Source of the DNA: Nitratireductor luteus | Lineage (GTDB): Bacteria > Pseudomonadota > Alphaproteobacteria > Rhizobiales > Rhizobiaceae | Length of the DNA: 64,000 nucleotides | Assembly (NCBI RefSeq): GCF_026162365.1 | Contig: NZ_JAOANW010000013.1 | Location: forward strand, 62,001-126,000 | Direction of reading: 5' to 3' | Part shown: one piece after another, positions 48,737-59,014 of the stretch | Layout: each line of letters starts with the position of its first letter | Numbering within the stretch: the stretch's first letter is position 1 | Notes under the pieces: generated by a model | What the model was told of the DNA's origin: nothing | Database searches by the model: none | What the model saw: only the letters and a program-made list of their open reading frames with translations | Translations under genes and position numbers: made by a program

Positions 48737-50494
48737 ATGAATATTTTCGCCGATTTCTCCAATCGGGTCGTCGAGGCCGTTGAAAGGCTGGGGCTCCAGA
48801 CAAAGGATGGCGGTGCGCTCGACCTTGCGCGGGTGACGATGGAACCGCCGCGCGACCCGAGCCATGGCGACCTTGCGACCAATGCCGCGATGGTGCTCTC
48901 CAAGGCGGTCGGCGAGAACCCGCGCGCGCTTGGCGAAAGGCTGGCCGCAGCGATGGCCGAGGACGCGGACGTGGCCGAAGTGAGCGTTGCCGGGCCCGGC
49001 TTCGTCAATCTGCGGCTGAGCGACGGTTTTTGGCAGGCACGGCTCGCCGAGATGCTTGACCTGAGCGCCGACTACGGCCGCTCCGACACCGGCGCCGGCC
49101 GCAAGGTCAATGTCGAATATGTTTCGGCCAATCCCACCGGGCCGATGCATGTCGGCCATTGCCGGGGTGCGGTGGTAGGCGATGCGCTTGCCAATATCCT
49201 CGCCTTCGCCGGATACGATGTCACCAAGGAATACTACATCAACGACGCCGGCGTGCAGATCGACGTTCTGGCCCGCTCGGTGATGTTGCGCTATCGCGAG
49301 GCACTCGGCGATGCGATCGGCGCCATCCCGGACGGTCTCTACCCCGGCGACTATCTTGTCCCGATGGGTAAGGGGCTGGCCGAGGAGTTCGGCACGAAGC
49401 TTCTGGAAATGCCAGAGCCTGATGCGCTCGACATCGTCAAGGACAGGGCCATCGACGCAATGATGGCGATGATCCGGGAGGATCTGGCCGCGCTCAATGT
49501 GCGCCATGACGTGTTCTTTTCCGAGCGCACGCTGCATGCCGGCAATGGCGGCGCCATCCGTTCGGCGATCAACGACCTGACGCTCAAGGGCCACGTCTAC
49601 AAGGGCAAGCTGCCGCCGCCCAAGGGCCAGTTGCCCGAGGATTGGGAGGACCGCGAGCAGACGCTCTTCCGCTCCACCGAGGTGGGCGACGACATCGACC
49701 GCCCGCTGATCAAGTCGGACGGGCAGTTTACCTATTTCGCTGCGGACGTGGCCTATATGAAGGACAAATACGCACGCGGCTTCGAGCACCTGATCTACGT
49801 GCTGGGCGCCGACCATGGCGGCTATGTCAAGCGCCTGGAGGCGCTGGCGCGTGCCATATCCGACGGAAAGCTGGAACTGACGGCGCTGCTTTGCCAACTC
49901 GTGAAGCTCTACCGCAACGGCGAGCCTGTCCGCATGTCCAAAAGGTCGGGCGAGTTCGTCACCCTGCGCGAGGTCATCGACGAGGTAGGGCGCGATCCCG
50001 TCCGCTTCATGATGCTCTACCGCAAGAGCGATGCGCCGCTGGACTTCGATTTTGCCAAGGTGACCGAGCAGTCCAAGGACAATCCGGTTTTCTATGTGCA
50101 ATACGCGTCTGCCCGCTGCCACTCGGTGTTCCGGCAGGCCCGCGAGCAATTGGGCGTGGAAAGCATCGACCGCGACACGCTGCGCCGTTCGCTGCATCTG
50201 TTGACCGACGAGGGGGAACTGGCGCTCATCCGCAAGCTGGCCGAGTATCCGCGCCTGATCGAGAGCGCCGCCCAGTCTCTGGAGCCGCACCGGCTGGCTT
50301 TCTACCTCTACGACCTTGCCAGCCAGCTTCACGCGCAGTGGAATCGCGGCAGCGAGACAGATAGCTTACGGTTTGTTAAGGTTAACGCGCCAGAGTTGAC
50401 CTATGCCAGGCTGGGTCTGGTGCAGGCGGTACTGGATGTCGTGACGTCCGGAATGGCGCTGATCGGAGCGGAAGCACCGTCGGAAATGCGCTGA
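48737..50494 (+). CDS. argS: Arginyl-tRNA synthetase
   Basis: A 585-aa class I synthetase. An N-terminal Add-1 domain spans about 1-110, followed by the signature [20 protein letters not shown] with the HVGH form of [23 protein letters not shown] replaces KMSKS as in many ArgS. A C-terminal DALR anticodon-binding domain ([20 protein letters not shown]) completes it. It attaches arginine to tRNA-Arg. The Met at 48737 begins [11 protein letters not shown], the conserved start; the frame extends upstream into dgt only by chance. It is followed by a SPOR-domain gene, a common pairing in this order. Confidence 0.95.
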   Translation: MNIFADFSNRVVEAVERLGLQTKDGGALDLARVTMEPPRDPSHGDLATNAAMVLSKAVGENPRALGERLAAAMAEDADVAEVSVAGPGFVNLRLSDGFWQARLAEMLDLSADYGRSDTGAGRKVNVEYVSANPTGPMHVGHCRGAVVGDALANILAFAGYDVTKEYYINDAGVQIDVLARSVMLRYREALGDAIGAIPDGLYPGDYLVPMGKGLAEEFGTKLLEMPEPDALDIVKDRAIDAMMAMIREDLAALNVRHDVFFSERTLHAGNGGAIRSAINDLTLKGHVYKGKLPPPKGQLPEDWEDREQTLFRSTEVGDDIDRPLIKSDGQFTYFAADVAYMKDKYARGFEHLIYVLGADHGGYVKRLEALARAISDGKLELTALLCQLVKLYRNGEPVRMSKRSGEFVTLREVIDEVGRDPVRFMMLYRKSDAPLDFDFAKVTEQSKDNPVFYVQYASARCHSVFRQAREQLGVESIDRDTLRRSLHLLTDEGELALIRKLAEYPRLIESAAQSLEPHRLAFYLYDLASQLHAQWNRGSETDSLRFVKVNAPELTYARLGLVQAVLDVVTSGMALIGAEAPSEMR

Positions 50495-50592
50495 TTTCCC
50501 TGGGGAAACCTGTCACCTTTTGCCCACAATGCGCTGGTAGGGGCCAACATAAATGAGACGTCGCCGGCGTCCGACCAAGTGTGGGAAAAGGC

Positions 50593-53166
50593 ATGGCTGA
50601 CCGCAATTTTGCCAATAGCGATGAACCCGTTCTGATGGCGGAGGACGATCCCTTTGCCGAATTGACGAGGATAATGGGGCACGATCCCCGCCAGACGCAG
50701 CCGCAGGACGAAGTGGTGGACGACCTCGCGCTGGAGCTTGAGAACGAGCTTCTTGGCGAAATGGACCCTCTGGCGGATATCGCCTCGGACGAGGCCGTGC
50801 AGGCCAGTGTTCAACGGTCGCCATTCGCAACCGACGCGGACACACCTGACATGGGCGCGGCTGCCGCGCAAGCCTTCGCGGAGGAGGGCGTCGACAACTC
50901 TCCCGATTCATCTTCTGCCGGACAGGACGATCCCTTTATCGACCTGTTCGAGGCCGAGTTCGAGAGCGCCATCGCCGACGATGCGCCTCACCCGACCCAG
51001 GAGGATGTACCCCACCCGACCCGGGAGATTGTCGGCGAGCCGGTCATGGACGACAGCGTGCCGGTCGAGGCGTATGGCGCGGACGAAGCGGAATTCGCCG
51101 CATCGGCGCCCGAAATGATTCCGTCTGAAACGCCTTCATTCGAAGCGCAGCCATCTGAAATCGCCCCATTTGAAATGCGTGAGTCCGACATGAATGTCGG
51201 CTCTCATGCTGGCGGTGCACAGGATGATGATGCCGTGTTCGATATCCGGGATGAGGATCTGGCTGCGCTCGATTCCGATTTCGCCCTCCCGGAAACGCCC
51301 GAGACCACGCCATCATCCGATGCAGACGCCGATGACGGCGGGGCCGACAGTGTTTTCGAATTCGATTATGCCCGCGCGGCAAGTGAGCGGCCCGATTTCC
51401 TCTACGGCATTTCGGACGATGAGCCCGCTCAGGACGCGTCAACACAGGATAGCTCTGAAGCCGGTGAATCTTTGAACGAAAATGTCGCGCTGCCCGAACA
51501 GGATGTGTCCTGGCAGCAGCCGGACGATGAACCGGACGGCGCCGATGACTGGTCCCCGGACAAGGTTTTCGTTTCCAGCAGTGCCGCGCAGCAAGACTGG
51601 TCGCCGTTTGAAGGTCACGAGGAGCCGGCTGCAGGCGAGCCCGCTTTCGATGCATACGATGGAGCGCCGGAGATCGATACGGTCGACGTCCCGGGCGAGG
51701 CCGTCGCTGTCGCCGACGCGCTCGACGTACCGGAGGTTCCTTATCGCGAGCCGGTAAAATCGTCAGCAGAGTTCGATGAAATCGACGAAATGCTGTCGGG
51801 CGCCTTTGGCGCCATCGATGAACTGGCGGAGCCCGAAGTGACCGCCGCCGCTCCTGTCGCCGCTGCGCCCGAGCAATGGAACAGCAGGGATAGCGGGACT
51901 GCCGCTGCTGCGTACCATGTGGACGAACCTGCCGGCGACGACGCGCATATCGACTTTAATTTCGACGATCTGGCTTACGACGAAACGCATTCTTCGGAAC
52001 ATGGATACTCGACGGCAGCCGCCGACCAGCCCGAGCCGGCTTATTGGACCGACGAGCGCGCGGCACCTTCGCTGGCCCCGACGCCGGGCGCGGAGCCTCC
52101 TCCGGCATCCGGCCAAGGCCGGTTTGGCTCGCGTGCCATCCTCGTTGCGGCTCTTCTGGGCGGCGTGGTGCTTGCGGGCGGTGTCGGCGTCTACGCTTTT
52201 GGCGGAGGAGGTGCCGGTTCCGTGGAACCGGTCCTGATCAAGGCCGACAATTCACCCATCAAGGTGAAGCCGGAAAATCCGGGCGGCACGACCATCCCCA
52301 ATCAGGACAATGAGGTCTATAAGCGCGTCTCCGGCGAGAGCAGCGATATCGAACCTGCCCAGACGGCTTTGGTCACGACCACGGAAGAGCCGATCAACAT
52401 AGCATCGAAGGCCGCCGAAGGGCGGGAGACAACCGACGCATCCGCCAAGGTAGACGACCGGCTCGTCAATGACGAGACTGGCGCGGACCCCGCATCGGGG
52501 GCCTTTGAGACTGTGTCTCTCACGCCGCGCCGTGTGCGTTCGCTGGTCGTCCGGCCCGATGGGACCATGGCGCCCCGTGAAATGCCCGAACCTTCGGAAA
52601 CCGCGGGCGTGAGCGGCACGGCAGCCGATGAATTGACGAGCGCCGCCGAAACCATCCGTTCGGCCGCACAGGATAGCGCTGCGCTTGGCACTGCCGCCCG
52701 GCAGACGGCCGAGGCTGCCGCGTCCGCCATCGGTGGGGCGGCAGGCGAGACACAGGTTGCCGCAGCGGCGGTGCCCAGAACCGCACCTATACCGCCCGCC
52801 AAACCGGCAAACCGGGCGCCTGCGCAACAGCCGGCGGCCCAGCAACAACAGGCCGCGCCGGCCCAGCAGGCCCCGCAGCCAACGCAGGCTGCCGCACCCG
52901 CCGGCCCTGCGGCTACCACGAGTGCGCCCTGGTCCGTTCAGATTTCCTCGCAGCCCTCGGCGGAGGCGGCCCAGCAATCCTATCAGGACATGGCCCAGCG
53001 CTATGGCTCCATCCTGCAAGGCAAGGGCGTGAACATCGTGAAGGCGGATATCGCCGGCAAGGGTACGTATTTCAGGGTACGCATCCCTTCCTCCTCGAAG
53101 GATGAGGCGATCCAGCTTTGCTCCCAGCTCAAATCGGCGGGCGGGAGCTGCTTCGTCTCCAAGTAG
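50593..53166 (+). CDS. SPOR-domain inner-membrane protein with long acidic N-terminal region
   Basis: About 857 aa from ATG 50593. Residues 1-505 are a long, acidic, low-complexity cytoplasmic region rich in Asp, Glu, Ala, Pro and Ser. A single membrane segment is near 513-537 (RAILVAALLGGVVLAGGVGV). A periplasmic linker with Ala/Gln/Pro repeats precedes the SPOR domain at about 779-857 (PWSVQISSQPSAEAAQQSY, LCSQLKSAGGSCFV). Family knowledge: SPOR domains bind denuded septal glycan and bring proteins to the division site. This is the Hyphomicrobiales argS-neighbour; its size and disordered cytoplasmic part are notable. Confidence 0.88.
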   Translation: MADRNFANSDEPVLMAEDDPFAELTRIMGHDPRQTQPQDEVVDDLALELENELLGEMDPLADIASDEAVQASVQRSPFATDADTPDMGAAAAQAFAEEGVDNSPDSSSAGQDDPFIDLFEAEFESAIADDAPHPTQEDVPHPTREIVGEPVMDDSVPVEAYGADEAEFAASAPEMIPSETPSFEAQPSEIAPFEMRESDMNVGSHAGGAQDDDAVFDIRDEDLAALDSDFALPETPETTPSSDADADDGGADSVFEFDYARAASERPDFLYGISDDEPAQDASTQDSSEAGESLNENVALPEQDVSWQQPDDEPDGADDWSPDKVFVSSSAAQQDWSPFEGHEEPAAGEPAFDAYDGAPEIDTVDVPGEAVAVADALDVPEVPYREPVKSSAEFDEIDEMLSGAFGAIDELAEPEVTAAAPVAAAPEQWNSRDSGTAAAAYHVDEPAGDDAHIDFNFDDLAYDETHSSEHGYSTAAADQPEPAYWTDERAAPSLAPTPGAEPPPASGQGRFGSRAILVAALLGGVVLAGGVGVYAFGGGGAGSVEPVLIKADNSPIKVKPENPGGTTIPNQDNEVYKRVSGESSDIEPAQTALVTTTEEPINIASKAAEGRETTDASAKVDDRLVNDETGADPASGAFETVSLTPRRVRSLVVRPDGTMAPREMPEPSETAGVSGTAADELTSAAETIRSAAQDSAALGTAARQTAEAAASAIGGAAGETQVAAAAVPRTAPIPPAKPANRAPAQQPAAQQQQAAPAQQAPQPTQAAAPAGPAATTSAPWSVQISSQPSAEAAQQSYQDMAQRYGSILQGKGVNIVKADIAGKGTYFRVRIPSSSKDEAIQLCSQLKSAGGSCFVSK

Positions 53167-53190
53167 GCCTTGTGAACCGGTACTGTAAAA

Positions 53191-53216
53191 ACCGCCGCGA
53201 ATCGCGGCGGTTTTTG
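53191..53216. terminator. Intrinsic terminator between the SPOR gene and nagZ, T-runs on both strands
   Basis: ACCGCCGCGA and TCGCGGCGGT are exact complements around 53201, so the hairpin closes with a small loop from GCGAATCGC. It is flanked by AAAAA on the left and TTTTT on the right, so it could work in both directions. Confidence 0.85.
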
Positions 53217-53254
53217 CTCGTGCTCATGGCAGCGATCGCGGCTATCCTTTTGCC

Positions 53255-54271
53255 ATGAGCGAATCAAAATCAATGATACTGGGTGCCGCTGGCACCCGGC
53301 TCACCGAGGACGAGAAATCCTTCTACCGCGACGAGCGGCCGTGGGGTTTCATCCTCTTCGCCCGCAATATCGAGGCGGAAGGCCAGATCCGCGACCTGAC
53401 CGCGGAGATGCGTGAAAGCGCCGGCAGGCCTGACGCTCCCGTGTTCATCGATCAGGAGGGCGGGCGCGTGCAGCGCCTGCGCCCGCCGCTCGCACCGAAC
53501 TATCCGAACGCGGCGGCAATCGGTGAAGTCTATGCGCGCGAGCCCGAGGCCGGCTTGCGCGCAGCCTGGCTCATGTCGCGGCTGCACGCCTTCGACCTGG
53601 CGCGCTACGGACTGACGGCGGACTGCCTGCCGGTGCTCGATGTGCCGGTAGAAGGCTCCCACGACGTCATCGGCAACCGTGCCTATGCCCATGAGCCGGA
53701 AGCCGTCGCCGCCTTGGGCAGGGCGGCCGCCGACGGCCTGATGTCCGGCGGCATCCTGCCGGTGATGAAGCACGTACCCGGCCATGGCCGCGCCGAAGCC
53801 GACAGCCACAAGGCGCTGCCGCGGGTGCGCGCGGGCATCGAGGAATTGCGAGCGCGCGACTTCGTGCCGTTCAAGGCGCTCAGGGACCTGCCGATGGCGA
53901 TGACGGCCCATATCGTCTATGAGGCGCTCGACCCGGACAACCCGGCCACGACGTCGGTCAGGATCATCGAGACGATCATCCGCCGGGAGATCGGCTTCGA
54001 CGGGCTTTTGATGAGCGACGACGTGTCGATGAACGCACTTTCTGGGGATTACGGCGAGCGCACGCGGGCAATCCTTGAAGCGGGCTGCGATCTCGTCCTT
54101 CATTGCAACGGCCTGATGGACGAGATGCGGGCGGTCGCCGCAAGAGTGCCGGAATTGACAGGCAAGGCCAGGACGCGTGCAGACAAGGCGCTCGCCGCGC
54201 TTTCCGCCGGCGACGAAACGCGGGAAGCACAGGCGCGCGCGGAGTTCGGGAGCATGTTCGCCATCGCCTGA
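53255..54271 (+). CDS. nagZ: Beta-N-acetylhexosaminidase (NagZ)
   Basis: A 338-aa glycoside hydrolase family 3 enzyme. The motif FIDQEGGRVQRLRPP binds substrate, KHVPGHGRAEADSHKALPRV holds the catalytic His/Asp loop of NagZ, and LLMSDDVSMNALSG has the nucleophile Asp. Family knowledge: it releases GlcNAc from anhydromuropeptides in peptidoglycan recycling. The segment SHDVIGNRAYAHEPEAVAAL is the usual N-RSF-type loop in variant form. It lies upstream of scpAB with a short gap, as in related genomes. Confidence 0.93.
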   Translation: MSESKSMILGAAGTRLTEDEKSFYRDERPWGFILFARNIEAEGQIRDLTAEMRESAGRPDAPVFIDQEGGRVQRLRPPLAPNYPNAAAIGEVYAREPEAGLRAAWLMSRLHAFDLARYGLTADCLPVLDVPVEGSHDVIGNRAYAHEPEAVAALGRAAADGLMSGGILPVMKHVPGHGRAEADSHKALPRVRAGIEELRARDFVPFKALRDLPMAMTAHIVYEALDPDNPATTSVRIIETIIRREIGFDGLLMSDDVSMNALSGDYGERTRAILEAGCDLVLHCNGLMDEMRAVAARVPELTGKARTRADKALAALSAGDETREAQARAEFGSMFAIA

Positions 54272-54350
54272 CGCGCCTCCCGCCTGAGAGTGGACAAGCA
54301 GGAGCTCGGGCAGACCGCCCGCACCACGCTCCAGCAAGGATCGGAACGAA

Positions 54351-55205
54351 GTGGCAGAGCCAAAGCGCGATAACAGCGGCGAAACGGGAACGGGCAAGCC
54401 CATTCCGATGGACAAGCTGTGGTCGGACGAGACGGAGGCGCGCGGGGTCAGCGAACCGGCGCTGACCGTCGATGTCGCCGGCTTCGAGGGGCCGCTCGAC
54501 CTTCTCCTGCATCTGGCGCGCAACCAGAAGGTCGACATGGCGCGCATCTCCGTGCTGGCGCTGGCCGAGCAATATATCGCCTTCGTCGAGCGCGTCCGCA
54601 GCATGCGGCTGGAGCTTGCTGCCGATTATCTGGTGATGGCGGCGTGGCTTGCCTATCTCAAGTCGCGGCTTCTCATCCCCAGGAAGGCGGACGACGAGGA
54701 GCCCAGCGGCGAGGAGATGGCCGCGATCCTCCAGTTCCGCCTGAAGCGGCTGGAAGCCATGCGCGACGCCGCCTCGCGGCTCGTCAACCGCAACAGGCTC
54801 GGCCGCGAGGTCTTTGCGCGCGGCATGCCGGAGCCGGTGCTGGTGGAGAAGAAGAGCGCCTATTCGGCAACCCTCTACGACCTGCTCACCGCCTATGCCG
54901 GGCAGCGGCAGCGCCGCGCCATCACCAATGTGCGCATCGCCCAGCGCGGGGTCTGGTCGCTGAAGCAGGCGCGCGAGATATTGGCGCGCATGGTGGGTGA
55001 TTTCGCCGACTGGACGGCACTCGACCAGTTCCTGATCCGCTATCTGACCGACCCGCGGGAGCGGGCGACGGCGCTGGCCAGCTCCTTCGCCGCGACACTG
55101 GAGATGGTGCGCGAGGGCGCGCTGGAAATCCGGCAGCAGGAGCCGTTCGCGCCCCTATACATGCGCAAGAGCACCGGAGAATACGCAAGAGAAGAAGCGT
55201 CATGA
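54351..55205 (+). CDS. scpA: Segregation and condensation protein A
   Basis: A 284-aa kleisin. GTG start at 54351. The N-terminal family signature FEGPLDLLLHLARNQKVDM (about residues 44-62) is followed by AEQYIAFVERVRSMRLELAA and DYLVMAAWLAYLKSRLLIPR. The C-terminal winged helix binds SMC heads. Family knowledge: with ScpB it regulates SMC for chromosome folding. Its stop overlaps the scpB start (ATGA). The first 35 residues are a polar extension seen in alphaproteobacterial ScpA. Confidence 0.92.
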   Translation: MAEPKRDNSGETGTGKPIPMDKLWSDETEARGVSEPALTVDVAGFEGPLDLLLHLARNQKVDMARISVLALAEQYIAFVERVRSMRLELAADYLVMAAWLAYLKSRLLIPRKADDEEPSGEEMAAILQFRLKRLEAMRDAASRLVNRNRLGREVFARGMPEPVLVEKKSAYSATLYDLLTAYAGQRQRRAITNVRIAQRGVWSLKQAREILARMVGDFADWTALDQFLIRYLTDPRERATALASSFAATLEMVREGALEIRQQEPFAPLYMRKSTGEYAREEAS

Positions 55206-55933
55206 CCGAAGCGACCAACGTGGTTTCCTTTTTCGGTGACGGAGGAGCGGCGGAGGACGGCGACGCCGGTCCCGGCGGCATCGCCTTTGCCGAGGCCAAG
55301 CGCATGGCCGAAGCGCTGGTGTTCGCGTCCGCAGAACCGGTTTCAGAGAAAGCGCTCGCCGATCGGCTGCCCGACGGGGTGCAAGTGAAGGCGGTCATGG
55401 AAGCCCTGCAGGCCGATTATTCCCGCCGCGGCGTGAACCTGGTGCGGGCCGAGGAATGCTGGGCTTTCCGCACCGCCGGAGATCTGGCCTTCCTGATGAG
55501 CCGCAATGCAACGCAGCAGAAGAAGCTGTCGCGCGCGGCCACCGAGATGCTGGCGGTGATCGCCTACCACCAACCCGTAACCCGCGCCGAGATCGAGGAA
55601 ATCCGAGGAGTGGAAACCTCCAAAGGCACGCTCGACACGCTGCTGGAGACCGGCTGGGTCAGAATGCGCGGCCGTCGCCGCACGCCCGGGCGCCCGGTGA
55701 CCTATGGCACGACAATCGATTTTCTCGACCATTTCGGCCTCGAGGAATTGCGCGATCTGCCGGGAATGGACGAGCTGAAAGGCGCCGGCCTGCTTTCGTC
55801 CCGCATGCCTTCCAACTTCTCGGTGCCGCAGCCGACGGCGGACCCCGACATGCTGACGGACGACGAGGACCCGCTGACCGATATCGATCTTGAGGAGCTG
55901 GGCCTGTTGACACCACGGGTCGACGATGATTGA
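55202..55933 (+). CDS. scpB: Segregation and condensation protein B
   Basis: A 243-aa protein with two winged-helix domains: EAKRMAEALVFASAEPVSEK near residue 30, then NATQQKKLSRAATEMLAVIA, YHQPVTRAEIEEIRGVETS, and RGRRRTPGRPVTYGTTIDFL at about 160-180. All are standard ScpB features. It pairs as a dimer with ScpA in the SMC complex. The C-terminal 50 residues are acidic and specific to this order. Confidence 0.92.
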   Translation: MTEATNVVSFFGDGGAAEDGDAGPGGIAFAEAKRMAEALVFASAEPVSEKALADRLPDGVQVKAVMEALQADYSRRGVNLVRAEECWAFRTAGDLAFLMSRNATQQKKLSRAATEMLAVIAYHQPVTRAEIEEIRGVETSKGTLDTLLETGWVRMRGRRRTPGRPVTYGTTIDFLDHFGLEELRDLPGMDELKGAGLLSSRMPSNFSVPQPTADPDMLTDDEDPLTDIDLEELGLLTPRVDDD

Positions 55934-56022
55934 TCCGGCCTGACCCGTGTCCACGCCGCTGATCGGAAACCAATGGCCCGTGCGATCCTAGCCATGCCAA
56001 CGCTGATTGCTCCCGCGCGCCG

Positions 56023-57126
56023 ATGAGCGATCTGGACGAAAAGCGGACCCGCGTTACTGCCGGCGTTACCTTCGCTGCCCGGCTCGCGTTCGAGAATATC
56101 AGCCACCGCTTTGCTCCCGGCGAACCGACGCTGGACGATGTGTCGCTGACCGCCGAGCCGGGAGAGGTATTGTGTCTGCTGGGGCCATCGGGCTCTGGCA
56201 AGACCACGCTGCTGCGGATCGCCGCCGGGATCGAAGTGCAGAATTCCGGGCGCATCCTGGTCAACGGGCGCGAGATTTCGGGACCGGATGTGTATGTGCC
56301 GCCCGAGGGGCGGTCCATCGGTCTGGTGTTCCAGGATTTCGCGCTGTTCCCGCATCTGACCATCCTCGACAATGTGCGCTTCGGCCTGACCGCTCTGTCG
56401 GGGGAGGAAGCAAGGCGCGAAGCCATGATCGCGCTGTCGCGCGTCGGGCTGGAAGGCTATGCTGCGGCTTATCCGCATGTGCTTTCGGGCGGTGAGCAGC
56501 AGCGCGTGGCGCTGGCCCGCGCCCTGGCGCCGCGGCCGGCCGTACTTTTGATGGACGAACCATTCTCCGGGCTCGATTCGCGCCTGAAGGACAGCGTGCG
56601 CGCCGAAACGCTGGCCATCCTCCAGCAAAGTCGGGCAACGGCCATCGTCGTGACCCACGATGCGGAGGAGGCCATGCGCATGGGCGACCGTATCGCGCTT
56701 CTGAGGGAGGGGCGGCTGGTGCAGATCGGAACGGCGGAAGAACTCTATCTCAAGCCGGCGGACCTTTTCGTCGCTGGCTTCTTCTCGGAATTGAATATAT
56801 TCGAGGGGCCGGTGAGAACAGGCTTCGCCCATACGCCGGTCGGGCCGGTGCCGGCGGCGGGATTCAGCGACGGGCAATGGGTGACGGTTGCCGTCAGGCT
56901 GTCGGGTTTCGAGGTCAATGCCAAGGCGGGTGCGGTCCAGGCGCGCATCGTTTCACGGCGGTTCCTGGGCGTTGTCGAACTCTTGGAATTGGCTGTGCCC
57001 GGCATTGAGGAGCATGTGCGGGCGCGGGTCAGGTGCGGCATGCTGCCGCCCTCCATACGCGATATCTTTCTGGATGTTCGACCCGCAGACGTTCTAGTAT
57101 TTGAAAGACAGCGCGAAAGCGCATAA
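56023..57126 (+). CDS. ABC transporter ATP-binding protein with TOBE domain (orphan)
   Basis: A 367-aa ATPase of the MalK/PotA/FbpC type. Walker A is [13 protein letters not shown] (about 54-66), Q-loop [11 protein letters not shown], signature [15 protein letters not shown], Walker [13 protein letters not shown] and the switch [14 protein letters not shown]-terminal TOBE-like domain follows residue about 270. No permease or binding-protein gene is adjacent, so the transported compound is unknown; iron or polyamine are the commonest for this subtype. It lies between scpB and tatA. Confidence 0.85.
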   Translation: MSDLDEKRTRVTAGVTFAARLAFENISHRFAPGEPTLDDVSLTAEPGEVLCLLGPSGSGKTTLLRIAAGIEVQNSGRILVNGREISGPDVYVPPEGRSIGLVFQDFALFPHLTILDNVRFGLTALSGEEARREAMIALSRVGLEGYAAAYPHVLSGGEQQRVALARALAPRPAVLLMDEPFSGLDSRLKDSVRAETLAILQQSRATAIVVTHDAEEAMRMGDRIALLREGRLVQIGTAEELYLKPADLFVAGFFSELNIFEGPVRTGFAHTPVGPVPAAGFSDGQWVTVAVRLSGFEVNAKAGAVQARIVSRRFLGVVELLELAVPGIEEHVRARVRCGMLPPSIRDIFLDVRPADVLVFERQRESA

Positions 57127-57138
57127 ATCAAACGGGGA

Positions 57139-57182
57139 GCGATTTCAGGAAAAGGGAAAACCGGTTTTCCGTCCGAAATCGC
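57139..57182. repeat. Palindromic intergenic repeat element upstream of tatA
   Basis: A 44-bp element. The ends GCGATTTC and GAAATCGC are complements, and the centre GGAAAACCGGTTTTCC is a perfect 16-bp palindrome. A degenerate relative is at 34868-34902. Elements with an ACCGGTTTTCC core are dispersed in many rhizobial genomes. It could terminate or stabilise the transcript of the preceding ATPase gene. Confidence 0.65.
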
Positions 57183-57260
57183 AGCAAATCATTATTGGGG
57201 CGGAATCGGTATTCGAAGAATACGAGACCCCTCCAGGCAACAGGCGAAAGAGACTGGATT

Positions 57261-57494
57261 ATGGGTTCCTTTTCAATCTGGCACTGGCTCATCGTGCTCG
57301 TAGTGGTGCTGCTTCTCTTCGGGCGCGGCAAGATTCCAGAGCTGATGGGTGACATGGCCAAAGGCATCAAGAGCTTCAAGAAGGGCATGTCCGAGGACGA
57401 TGCGGCGGACGACGACACCGCCAAGACGGTGGAGCACCGCACGGACGAAGAGATCAAGAACGCCAAGGCCAAGGAGAAGGCGAGCAAATCCTGA
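57261..57494 (+). CDS. tatA: Twin-arginine translocase subunit TatA
   Basis: A 77-aa protein starting at ATG 57261 ([20 protein letters not shown]). One N-terminal membrane segment is followed by the TatA hinge ([20 protein letters not shown]) with the conserved FGxG-type turn, an amphipathic helix, then a charged tail. TatA oligomers form the translocation path for folded proteins. The frame extends left to 57195 without family sequence, so that start is rejected. Confidence 0.95.
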   Translation: MGSFSIWHWLIVLVVVLLLFGRGKIPELMGDMAKGIKSFKKGMSEDDAADDDTAKTVEHRTDEEIKNAKAKEKASKS

Positions 57495-57533
57495 GCGTCG
57501 TGCGCTTCGTGAAGCTCCACCGGAAACCGACCG

Positions 57534-58109
57534 ATGTTTGACCTTGGCTGGCCTGAAATCCTCGTCATCGCGATCGTGTTGATCGTGGTGGTGGGACCGA
57601 AGGATTTGCCGCGCCTTCTGCGCGGCTTCGGGCGCACGACCACAAAGATGCGCGAGATGGCGGGCGATTTCCGCAAGCAGTTCGACGATGCGATGAAGGA
57701 AGCCGAGCTTGACGACGTCAAGAACCTGGTGGACGACGCGCGCAAACTCGATCCGCGAAACGAGATCAAGAAGCATCTCAGCCCGCTCGAAAAGGCCGGC
57801 CGCGACGTTCGCGCCGGTCTCGACGATGCTATGAAGCCGAAGCCGGCAAAGCCCGCTGAAACGGCTTCCACCGAAGCGCGCGCTGTCGAGCCCGCCAAGA
57901 AGGCCCCGGCGAACAGCCCGGCCACGAAACCGGAAGTGGCCAAGAAGCCGGCTTCCAAGGCTGCTTCGTCGGGGAAATCGACAAGCACGGCTGCTCCGAA
58001 GACGAAGCCCGCACCCAAGGCGAAGCCGGCGTCCGGTAAAACCGCCGCAAAGCCTGCCGCGCGCAAGCCGGCGGCCAGGAAGACCACCAAGACGGGAACC
58101 GCCTCGTGA
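57534..58109 (+). CDS. tatB: Twin-arginine translocase subunit TatB
   Basis: A 191-aa protein. MFDLGWPEILVIAIVLIVVV is the TatB membrane helix with the conserved Glu, then GPKDLPRLLRGFGR forms the hinge, then a long amphipathic helix and coiled region. The C-terminal 70 residues are Lys/Ala/Pro-rich low-complexity sequence. TatB with TatC recognises the twin-arginine signal. The end overlaps the tatC GTG start. Confidence 0.95.
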   Translation: MFDLGWPEILVIAIVLIVVVGPKDLPRLLRGFGRTTTKMREMAGDFRKQFDDAMKEAELDDVKNLVDDARKLDPRNEIKKHLSPLEKAGRDVRAGLDDAMKPKPAKPAETASTEARAVEPAKKAPANSPATKPEVAKKPASKAASSGKSTSTAAPKTKPAPKAKPASGKTAAKPAARKPAARKTTKTGTAS

Positions 58110-58957
58110 GTGCCGGAAAACAAGAAAACGAGGATATCGACCAGTCATCCGCACCGCTGATGGAGCATCTGATCGAGCTGCGTTCACGCCTGATCTGGGC
58201 GATCGTCGGCTTCTTCATCGCGTTCCTGGCGTGCTTCTTCTTCGCCAAGCAGATATTCAACCTGCTGGTCATTCCGTTCCAATGGGCGACCGAATGGGCC
58301 GGGCTCGAGGGCGACAAGGTCGACCTCATCTACACCGCGCCGCAGGAATTCTTCTTCACGCAGATCAAGCTGGCCATGTTCGGCGGCCTGGTCCTGGCCT
58401 TTCCGGTCATCGCCCTGCAGGTCTATAAATTCGTGGCGCCCGGCCTTTACCGCAACGAGCGCCGCGCTTTCCTGCCCTTCCTCGTCGCTTCGCCCATCCT
58501 GTTTCTGATCGGCGGTGCGCTCGTCTATTTCTTCTTCACGCCCATGGTCATGTGGTTCTTCCTGTCCATGCAGCAGGTGGGGCCGGGTGAGGAAATCCAG
58601 ATTTCGCTGTTGCCGAAGGTTTCGGAATATCTGGGCCTGATCATGACGCTGATCCTGTCCTTCGGGCTGGTGTTCCAGTTGCCTGTCGTCACCACGCTGA
58701 TGGCGCGGGTCGGGCTGCTCACGTCGCAGGGACTTGTCGACAAGCGCAAATACGCGATTGTCGCTGCCTTCGTCGCCGCGGCGGTCCTGACGCCGCCCGA
58801 TCCGGTCAGCCAGATCGGCCTTGCGATTCCCACCATCCTTCTCTACGAGGTGGCGATCTGGAGCGCCCGTATGGTGGAGCGCAAGCGCAAGCGGGAAGCT
58901 GAAGCAGCCGAAGCGGCGGAAGCCGCAGCGGAGAGCCAGGACGAGCCCGCGGCCTGA
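58106..58957 (+). CDS. tatC: Twin-arginine translocase subunit TatC
   Basis: A 283-aa protein with six membrane segments. MEHLIELRSRLIWAIVGFFI near residue 15 has the conserved signal-binding Glu-Leu-Arg, FKAPQEFF-type sequence appears as YTAPQEFFFTQIKLAM, and FGLVFQLPVV and DPVSQIGLAIP follow. The GTG start at 58106 overlaps tatB. A charged Ala/Glu-rich tail follows the last helix. TatC is the receptor of the system; the complete tatABC set is present. Confidence 0.95.
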   Translation: MSAGKQENEDIDQSSAPLMEHLIELRSRLIWAIVGFFIAFLACFFFAKQIFNLLVIPFQWATEWAGLEGDKVDLIYTAPQEFFFTQIKLAMFGGLVLAFPVIALQVYKFVAPGLYRNERRAFLPFLVASPILFLIGGALVYFFFTPMVMWFFLSMQQVGPGEEIQISLLPKVSEYLGLIMTLILSFGLVFQLPVVTTLMARVGLLTSQGLVDKRKYAIVAAFVAAAVLTPPDPVSQIGLAIPTILLYEVAIWSARMVERKRKREAEAAEAAEAAAESQDEPAA

Positions 58958-59014
58958 TACTTCGGGTGCGCTGTTCCGCCAGGCGCAATATAAACGCATG
59001 GTGGAACAGGTCGC

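Noticed and set aside
48605-50332. Leftward open frame of 575 codons opposite argS, and a similar one opposite dgt (47419-49008)
   Set aside because: Both are antisense to confidently identified genes and show His/Arg/Gly-rich composition with no recognisable family.
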